This document shows positions 58,707 through 64,000 of a stretch of DNA of 64,000 bases, piece after piece. The stretch spans positions 1-64,000 of the forward strand of contig NZ_BNBO01000031.1 of NCBI RefSeq assembly GCF_014655955.1. Reading direction: 5' to 3'. The DNA comes from Kitasatospora indigofera (GTDB lineage Bacteria; Actinomycetota; Actinomycetes; Streptomycetales; Streptomycetaceae). Made by a program: the position numbers and the translations under genes. Below the pieces are notes generated by a model. That model was not told the origin of the DNA. It was given only the letters and a program-made list of their open reading frames with translations, and did not search any database. Within the stretch, counting starts at the first letter, position 1; each line of letters starts with the position of its first letter.

Positions 58707-60044
58707 ATGCCACCCGCCAGTACCGGGGCAGCCGCGGCCACCACGCCGACGGGTGCCCTCACCCAGTCGTCCCCCGCCACCGAAGCCCCCGCCGGCCGGC
58801 CCCCCGGCGGCACGGTCGGTACCGACCGCCGCCACCGCCCCGGCGACCGCGCCTTCCGCCGCGCCAACCTGGCCCTGTTCGCCGCCGGCGTCGCGACCTT
58901 CGTCCTGCTGTACTCCACCCAGGGCCTGCTGCCGATCCTCTCGGCCGACCTGGACCTCACCCCGGGCCGGGCCAGCTGGACGGCGTCGGCCGCCACCCTC
59001 GGACTGGCCCTGGCCCTGCTGCCGGCCAGCGCGCTCTCCGACCGGTACGGGCGCACCGCCGTGATGACGGCCTCCATGCTGGCGGCCTCCGCGCTCGCCC
59101 TGGCCCTGCCGTTCGCCCCCGACCTGAGCACCCTGGTGGTGCTGCGCGTCCTTCAGGGCGCCGCCCTGGCCGGGCTCCCCGCCACCGCGATGGCCTACCT
59201 CGCCGAGGAGATCCACCCGAGCGCGCTGGCCTCCGCGATGGGCCTGTACGTCGCGGGCAACAGCATCGGCGGCATGGGCGGCCGGCTGGTCTCCGGCTGG
59301 GCCGGCGCCGCCTGGGGCTGGCGCTGGGGCCTGGCCGCCTCCGCCGCGCTGGCCCTGCTCGCCGCACTGGCCTTCCGGCTGCTGATCCCGGCCGCCCGGC
59401 ACTTCCGCCCGGCCCCGGTCGACGCCCGCGCACTGGCCCGCACCGTCGGGGCCCACCTGCGCAACCCGCTGCTGGTCCGGCTGTACGCGCTCGGCATGCT
59501 CTTCATGGCGGTCTTCGGCGCCGTCTACAACACCGTCGGGTACCGGCTGACCGCCGAGCCGTTCGGCCTGCCGCAGTCGCTGGCCGCCTCGATCTTCGTG
59601 GTCTACCTGGTCGGCACCGCCACCTCGGCCGCCGCCGGCCGGCTCTCCGGCCGGCTGGGCCGCCGCGGCGCGCTGTACGTGGCGATCGGTGTCACGGCGG
59701 TGGGCCTGCTGCTCTCGCTGAGCGAGTCGCTGGTGGGCGCGCTGCTCGGCCTGGTGCTGATCACCGGCGGCTTCTTCGCCGGCCACGCCACCGCCTCCAG
59801 CTCGGTGGGCCGCACCGCCACCCACGGCCGCGCCCAGGCCTCGGCGCTCTACCTGATCGCCTACTACCTGGGGAACAGCCTCGGCGGGACGGTGGGCGCC
59901 GACGCCTACCACTCGGTCGGCTGGGACGGCGCCGCCGCCGTCGGCCTCGCCGCGATGACCCTCGCCGCCGGCGTCACGCTGTACGCGACCCGGCAGGCGG
60001 TCCAGGCCCGGCGGTCCATGGCCGTCGACACACTCCGGGCATGA
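58707..60044 (+). CDS. MFS transporter
   Basis: The 445-residue protein has 12 likely helices and MFS signatures (SDRYGRTAVM between helices 2 and 3, LQGAALAGLPATAMAYLAEE, and GRLSGRLGRRGALY in the second half). It resembles sugar/drug efflux proteins of the YnfM/AraJ type. It is divergent from a LysR gene. Its stop overlaps the start of the Uma2 pseudogene by ATGA. The substrate is unknown. Confidence 0.88.
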   Translation: MPPASTGAAAATTPTGALTQSSPATEAPAGRPPGGTVGTDRRHRPGDRAFRRANLALFAAGVATFVLLYSTQGLLPILSADLDLTPGRASWTASAATLGLALALLPASALSDRYGRTAVMTASMLAASALALALPFAPDLSTLVVLRVLQGAALAGLPATAMAYLAEEIHPSALASAMGLYVAGNSIGGMGGRLVSGWAGAAWGWRWGLAASAALALLAALAFRLLIPAARHFRPAPVDARALARTVGAHLRNPLLVRLYALGMLFMAVFGAVYNTVGYRLTAEPFGLPQSLAASIFVVYLVGTATSAAAGRLSGRLGRRGALYVAIGVTAVGLLLSLSESLVGALLGLVLITGGFFAGHATASSSVGRTATHGRAQASALYLIAYYLGNSLGGTVGADAYHSVGWDGAAAVGLAAMTLAAGVTLYATRQAVQARRSMAVDTLRA

Positions 60045-60593
60045 GCACCGATCCTGCTGTGTTCGCCCGGTTGCGCGGGATCGCCGACCAGCTGCCGCAG
60101 GTGCCGGGGATCGGGAAGGTCGAGATCGCCGAGGGCGGGATCGTCCTGACGCCGTCACCGGTCGACCGCCATGAATTGCCGTACCGCGGATCGCCCGGCA
60201 GCCCGATGCCCAGCTTCCGCACACTCACCCCGGCCACATCGCCCGCGGCGGCGCGGACCTGGAGGACGCCGGGCCGGGCCGGCTGAGGAACCCCGATCCG
60301 ACGGTCTTCCCCGAGGCCACTCCGGACGACGAGGCCCCGGCCCCGCTCCCCCACGAGGTCCTGCCGGTCGTGGAGATCGCCTCCGAGTCCAACCCGGAGA
60401 ACGACCACCGCAACAAGGTCCACGACTACGCCACGATGGGCATCCCGCTCCACCCGTTGACCGACCCCCGCAAGGGCAAGGCATCGTGCACGACGAACCC
60501 GGGTACACCTCCCGCACGGAGTTCGCCTTCGGCGACACCGTCACCGTCGGGCCCTGGACCCTGGACACCGGCGTCCTGCGCACCTACGCCTGA
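60041..60593 (+). pseudogene. Frameshifted Uma2-family endonuclease gene
   Basis: Three frames must be joined to read a Uma2 (DUF820) protein. The N terminus is in one frame (MSTDPAVFARLRGIADQL, VEIAEGGIVLTPSP). The middle is in a second (GADLEDAGPGRLRNPDP, VVEIASESNPENDHRNKVHDYA). The C terminus is in a third (IVHDEPGYTSRTEF, VGPWTLDTGVLRTYA). One break is near 60200 with loss of part of the family core. The other, near 60490, fits a single missing A in a GCAATCGTG-like word. The start overlaps the MFS stop. The nuclease-like protein is no longer made. Confidence 0.82.
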
Positions 60594-60628
60594 CCGGACG
60601 GAACGGACCACCGAAAGGACTCACCACC

Positions 60629-60667
60629 GTGCGTCTGCGAGCCTACGGCCCCCACGGCTTCCGTTAG
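60629..60667 (+). other. Possible 12-residue peptide ORF or leader
   Basis: A GTG at 60629 with GAAAGGA upstream opens a 12-codon frame (VRLRAYGPHGFR) ended by TAG and followed by an 8-bp hairpin (60671-60678 / 60682-60689). It could be a leader peptide for the next gene or chance. Confidence 0.25.
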
Positions 60668-60703
60668 TGACGCCAGGACCCTCCTGGCGGGCTACGGAGC
60701 GCC

Positions 60704-61081
60704 ATGTCCCGCACGATCAGTCACATCCGTCACCGGCCCGTCGACACCGGCTCGCCCCGGCGCGAGCACCGCGGGGGCGAGCGGCCATGGCGCCGGTCCG
60801 TCCTGCGCACCCTGCGGTACAGCGCCGCACGCCTCGACCGGGCCCGGGCCGAGGGCCGGCGGCCGACCCCCGAGCGGATCCGGCTGAGCCTGGAGATCCA
60901 CTGCTACGGCAACGCGTTCCGCGACAGCGCCTGGACGGGACGCTTCAGCAACCTCGCCGAGCGCGGCGCCCGGCAGGCGACCCGGCTCCGGCTGCGGGAG
61001 ATCCTGCTCCTGGCCGCCTTCGAGGACGCCGAGGTCGAGCCCACCCGCCACCGGCACGGCGTCCTGTGGGACTCCTGGTGA
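60704..61081 (+). CDS. Hypothetical protein, basic
   Basis: The 125-residue product is rich in Arg, without a membrane segment, with a conserved-looking end TRHRHGVLWDSW. The pattern matches a family of small Streptomyces proteins of unknown function that end HRHxxxWD. ATG 60704 follows CGGAG at good spacing. It lies after the Uma2 pseudogene on the same strand. Confidence 0.6.
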   Translation: MSRTISHIRHRPVDTGSPRREHRGGERPWRRSVLRTLRYSAARLDRARAEGRRPTPERIRLSLEIHCYGNAFRDSAWTGRFSNLAERGARQATRLRLREILLLAAFEDAEVEPTRHRHGVLWDSW

Positions 61082-61086
61082 TGCGC

Positions 61087-61119
61087 GCGGGCCCCGCCGG
61101 TCGCGCCGGCGGGGCCCGC
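61087..61119. terminator. Bidirectional hairpin terminator
   Basis: A perfect 14-bp stem (61087-61100 with 61106-61119) and 5-nt loop between convergent genes. Confidence 0.85.
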
Positions 61120-61138
61120 TCCGCTGTGCGGGACGCGG

Positions 61139-62416
61139 TTACGCGATCCGGTCCAGCACGATCGGCTTCGCCGTGAACGGCGTGTCCGCCGGGTCGACCA
61201 CGATGCCGCCGGCGAGCGCCTCGATGGCGTACTCGTAGCGCTCGGGGGTGTCGGTGTGCAGGGTCAGCAGCGGCTGGCCGGCCACGATCGGGTCGCCGGG
61301 CTTCGCGTGCATCTCGACACCGGCACCGGCCTGCACCGGGTCCTCCTTGCGGGCGCGGCCGGCGCCGAGGCGCCAGGCGCAGACGCCGACGGCGTAGGCG
61401 TCGAGGGTGGTGAGGACGCCGGAGGAGGAGGCGGTGATGACGTGCTGCTCGCGGGCGACCGGCAGCGGGGCGTCGACGTCGCCGCCCTGGGCGCTGATCA
61501 TGCGGCGCCAGTGGTCCATCGCGGAGCCGTCGCGGAGCGCGTCCGCCGGGTCCTTGCCGTGCACGCCCGCGGCGGCGAGCATCTCGCGGGCCAGCGCCAG
61601 GGTCAGCTCGACCACGTCGGCCGGGCCGCCGCCGGCCAGCACCTCGACCGACTCGCGGACCTCCAGCGCGTTGCCGGCGGTCAGGCCGAGCGGGGTGGAC
61701 ATGTCGGTGAGCAGGGCGACGGTGTTGACGCCGGCCGCCTTGCCGAGGCCGACCATGGTGCGGGCCAGCTCCTGGGCGTCGGCGAGGTTCTTCATGAAGG
61801 CCCCGGAGCCGACCTTGACGTCCAGGACCAGCGCGCCGGTGCCCTCGGCGATCTTCTTGGACATGATCGAGCTGGCGATCAGCGGGATCGCCTCGACCGT
61901 GCCGGTGACGTCGCGCAGCGCGTACAGCTTCTTGTCGGCGGGGGCCAGGCCGTCGCCGGCCGCGCAGATGACGGCGCCGGCGTCGCGCAGCACGGTCATC
62001 ATCTCGTCGTTGGAGAGCAGGGCCCGCCAGCCGGGGATGGACTCCAGCTTGTCGAGGGTGCCGCCGGTGTGGCCGAGGCCGCGGCCGGAGAGCTGCGGGA
62101 CGGCGGCGCCGCAGGCGGCGACCAGCGGGGCGAGCGGCAGGGTGATCTTGTCGCCGACGCCGCCGGTGGAGTGCTTGTCGGAGGTCGGCAGCGGCAGGGC
62201 GGAGAAGTCCATCCGGACGCCGGAGCGGATCATCGCGTCGGTCCAGCGGCTGATCTCGCGCAGGTTCATGCCGTTCAGCAGGATCGCCATCGCCAGCGCG
62301 GACATCTGCTCGTCGGCGACCTCGCCGCGGGTGTAGGCGTCGATCACCCAGTCGATCTGGGCATCGGTCAGCTCGCCGCTGTCGCGCTTGGTCCTGATGA
62401 CGGAGGGGGCGTCCAT
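61139..62416 (-). CDS. deoA: Thymidine phosphorylase (DeoA)
   Basis: DeoA cleaves thymidine and deoxyuridine with phosphate to base and deoxyribose-1-phosphate. The 425-residue protein has the phosphate loop KHSTGGVGDK, SGRGLGHTGGTLDKLES, the DVKVGSGAFM motif, and the alpha/beta C-terminal domain. ATG 62416 was chosen because TGGAGAA lies upstream; the longer frame to 62530 has none. A regulon palindrome with one mismatch is 75 nt upstream. The product feeds the mutase and DeoC. Preceded by cdd, which it likely also follows by read-through. Confidence 0.96.
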   Translation of the reverse strand: MDAPSVIRTKRDSGELTDAQIDWVIDAYTRGEVADEQMSALAMAILLNGMNLREISRWTDAMIRSGVRMDFSALPLPTSDKHSTGGVGDKITLPLAPLVAACGAAVPQLSGRGLGHTGGTLDKLESIPGWRALLSNDEMMTVLRDAGAVICAAGDGLAPADKKLYALRDVTGTVEAIPLIASSIMSKKIAEGTGALVLDVKVGSGAFMKNLADAQELARTMVGLGKAAGVNTVALLTDMSTPLGLTAGNALEVRESVEVLAGGGPADVVELTLALAREMLAAAGVHGKDPADALRDGSAMDHWRRMISAQGGDVDAPLPVAREQHVITASSSGVLTTLDAYAVGVCAWRLGAGRARKEDPVQAGAGVEMHAKPGDPIVAGQPLLTLHTDTPERYEYAIEALAGGIVVDPADTPFTAKPIVLDRIA

Positions 62417-62490
62417 GGGGTTCTCCAGGAGGGTCGGAAAAAGCGAAGAGTGCCGCGAGCCGACTGGTTCACACAGCCTCTCGCGACACT

Positions 62491-62502
62491 CTACGCGCGT
62501 AA
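62491..62502 (-). promoter_or_regulatory. Nucleoside-regulon palindrome variant upstream of deoA
   Basis: Plus-strand CTACGCGCGTAA (11 of 12 identical to the other three sites). On the minus strand the overlapping TAGAGT could be a -10, giving a leader of about 68 nt before the deoA ribosome site. Confidence 0.65.
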
Positions 62503-62533
62503 CAAACGGAACGGCCAGAGCCGCTCCCAAGAC

Positions 62534-62929
62534 CTACAGCCGCTCGGGCCCGAACGCGTCGGGGAGCACCTCGCTCATCGGCCGCCGGCCCGAGGGCAGG
62601 TCGACCAGCAGCTCGGGCCCGCCGTGCTCGTACAGCAGCTGGCGGCAGCGCCCGCACGGCATCAGCAGCTCGCCGGCGCCGTCCACGCAGGTGAACGCCA
62701 CCAGCCGGCCGCCGCCGGAGGCCTGCAACGCGGAGACCAGACCGCACTCGGCGCAGAGGCCGAGCCCGTACGAGGCGTTCTCCACGTTGCAGCCGCTGAC
62801 GGTCCGTCCGTCGTCCACCAGGGCCGCCGCACCGACCGGGAACTTGCTGTACGGGGCGTACGCGTGGCCCATCGCCTCGCGGGCCGCCGCGCGCAGCGCC
62901 TCCCAGTCGACCGTCGGAGCGGGCGTCAC
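62534..62929 (-). CDS. cdd: Cytidine deaminase
   Basis: Cdd deaminates (deoxy)cytidine to (deoxy)uridine. The 131-residue, zinc-dependent protein has GCNVENASYGLGLCAE with the zinc Cys and catalytic Glu, and PCGRCRQLL with two zinc Cys. The GTG start overlaps the upstream permease stop by GTGA. It lies just before deoA in the same direction. Confidence 0.95.
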   Translation of the reverse strand: MTPAPTVDWEALRAAAREAMGHAYAPYSKFPVGAAALVDDGRTVSGCNVENASYGLGLCAECGLVSALQASGGGRLVAFTCVDGAGELLMPCGRCRQLLYEHGGPELLVDLPSGRRPMSEVLPDAFGPERL

Positions 62930-64000
62930 TTGCCCTGCCCCTTGCGGTAGATCTGGCCGTCGGCCTTCGGCGGCCGCAGCCGCTGCGAGGCCAGCGCGAG
63001 CACCACGAGGGTGATCACGTACGGCGTGGCGACGATCAGCGGACGCTGCACCTGGTCGGTCAGCGCGTACCAGGCGCCGAGGCCGCCGGCCACCACGAAG
63101 CTGATCACGGCGGGGACGTACTTGCGGCGGTAGAGCTGCCAGAGCGCGAACAGGCCCATGGCGAGCGAGACCACCAGGATCAGCACGTGCACCGACTCCG
63201 GGTCGCGCAGCTGGAGGCTGTCGGTGAAGCCGAACAGACCGGCGCCGATGGCGAGGCCGCCCGGCATCCAGTTGCCGAAGATCATCGCGGCGAGGCCGAT
63301 GAAGCCTCGGCCGAGCGTCTGGCCGTCCTTGTAGAAGTGCGCCGCGACCAGCGAGAGGTAGGCGCCGCCGAGGCCCGCGAAGGCGCCCGAGGCGATCACC
63401 GCGATGTACTTGTACTTGTAGACGTTGACGCCCAGCGACTCGGACGCCGTCGGGTTCTCGCCGCAGGACCGCAGCCGCAGGCCGAACACCGTCCGCCAGA
63501 GGACGAAGTAGCTGGCCACGATCAGCGCCGCCGCCAGGACCACGACCACCGAGAGGTTGGTGACCAGGCCGCCGAGCACGCCGGCCACGTCGGAGACCAC
63601 GAACCAGTGGTGGTTCTCGATGTCCTTCAGCGCGGTGGACAGCCCCGGCACCGTGATGCTCGGCAGCGAGTCGGCGGGCGGCGACTGGTTGGCGCCGGCG
63701 CCGAACGGGATGTAGTCCTTGTAGTAGATCTTGTTGAGGTACGCGCAGATCCCGGGGATCAGCAGGTTGACGCCGACACCGGACACGATGTGGTCCACGC
63801 CGAAGGTCACCGTGACCACGGCGTGCAGCAGGCCGCCGAGCGCGCCGCCGAGCATGCCCGCCACCAGGCCGAACCAGGGGCTGACCAGGTAGCCGCCCCA
63901 GGCTCCGCAGAAGGTGCCGGCGATCATCATGCCTTCGAGGCCGATGTTGACCACGCCGGCCCGCTCGGACCAGAGACCGCCCAGACCGGCCATGCCGATC
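62926..64000 (-). CDS. ABC transporter permease, nucleoside type (5' end beyond the window)
   Basis: At least 355 residues of a BPD_transp_2-family permease with nine or more helices. WSERAGVVNIGLEGMMIAG near the visible start, GENPTASESLGVNV and GEAFAGLGGAYLSL-like (SGAFAGLGGAYL) in the middle are signatures of the simple-sugar/nucleoside uptake branch. The gene runs off the window end at its 5' side. Position next to cdd and deoA suggests it imports nucleosides. Confidence 0.9.
   Translation of the reverse strand, partial: IGMAGLGGLWSERAGVVNIGLEGMMIAGTFCGAWGGYLVSPWFGLVAGMLGGALGGLLHAVVTVTFGVDHIVSGVGVNLLIPGICAYLNKIYYKDYIPFGAGANQSPPADSLPSITVPGLSTALKDIENHHWFVVSDVAGVLGGLVTNLSVVVVLAAALIVASYFVLWRTVFGLRLRSCGENPTASESLGVNVYKYKYIAVIASGAFAGLGGAYLSLVAAHFYKDGQTLGRGFIGLAAMIFGNWMPGGLAIGAGLFGFTDSLQLRDPESVHVLILVVSLAMGLFALWQLYRRKYVPAVISFVVAGGLGAWYALTDQVQRPLIVATPYVITLVVLALASQRLRPPKADGQIYRKGQGK

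Noticed and set aside
57408..60044. Very long plus-strand frame starting opposite add and joining the MFS gene.
   Set aside because: The first 430 codons are a shadow of add and the LysR gene; only the MFS part from 58707 has family signatures and a plausible start.
1..64000. CRISPR arrays, tRNA or rRNA genes, phage attachment sites, transposases.
   Set aside because: I looked for regular spacer repeats, tRNA-like cloverleaf ends, rRNA signatures and transposase motifs and saw none. The two nuclease-family remnants have no mobility genes around them.

Overview
The window is high-GC (about 70-75%) actinobacterial DNA. Third codon positions are almost all G or C, GTG starts are common, and the gene content points to Streptomyces or its close relative Kitasatospora. 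From memory of gene neighbourhoods, it looks like two chromosomal segments that are separate in Streptomyces coelicolor and adjacent here: a purEK / two-component system / hutU segment, and a hutH / pcc / deo / afsQ segment. This is inference; no search was run. No rRNA, tRNA, CRISPR array, prophage or insertion sequence was recognised. Almost every real gene is a chromosomal housekeeping or regulatory gene, with two decayed genes.

Layout. 1-6.2 kb: the tail of an unknown gene, a membrane dipeptidase, purE-purK, a GtrA-type membrane protein and a response regulator/sensor kinase pair. 6.5-18.3 kb: a POT peptide transporter, then histidine use: hutU, an M20 amidohydrolase, hutF and hutI as one tight operon. 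A short gap holds small proteins and an RpiR/SIS regulator, followed by hutH. 18.4-24.4 kb: fdhD, a small secreted protein, a GGDEF protein, a class III adenylate cyclase and birA. 24.7-30.4 kb: the acyl-CoA (propionyl-CoA) carboxylase locus pccB-pccE, a 41-residue membrane peptide, maf, an unknown gene and accA2. BirA would biotinylate AccA2. 30.8-35.4 kb: a secreted esterase/phytase-like protein with a dockerin-like tail, a DeoR regulator, an LpdA-like flavoprotein and a gamma-glutamylcyclotransferase-like protein.

35.7-45.3 kb and 56.2-64 kb: nucleoside salvage. Genes are pnp, a phosphohexo/pentomutase, deoC with an aldehyde dehydrogenase and a half-length partner, add, deoA, cdd and an ABC nucleoside-type permease. 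The most striking signal is a 12-bp palindrome, CTACGCGCGTAG. It sits in the promoter region of pnp (35721), deoC (41915) and add (57425), and with one mismatch before deoA (62491). I read this as the operator of one nucleoside-catabolism regulon scattered over 27 kb. The pnp, deoC and add promoters also look leaderless: a TAnnnT box lies 6-7 nt before the start codon.

Between these lie a PH-domain protein and a TetR-controlled ABC exporter (38.6-41.5 kb), a uridine-kinase-like protein, a DAP-decarboxylase-like enzyme divergent from a PucR regulator (46.3-49.8 kb), and the sigQ / afsQ1-afsQ2-afsQ3 signalling locus (50.1-54.2 kb). That locus has a perfect AfsQ1-type box between sigQ and afsQ1. 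Two decayed nuclease-family genes are present: a YhcG/DUF1016 C-terminal remnant at 41.6 kb and a frameshifted Uma2 gene at 60.0 kb. Strong hairpins separate most convergent gene pairs.
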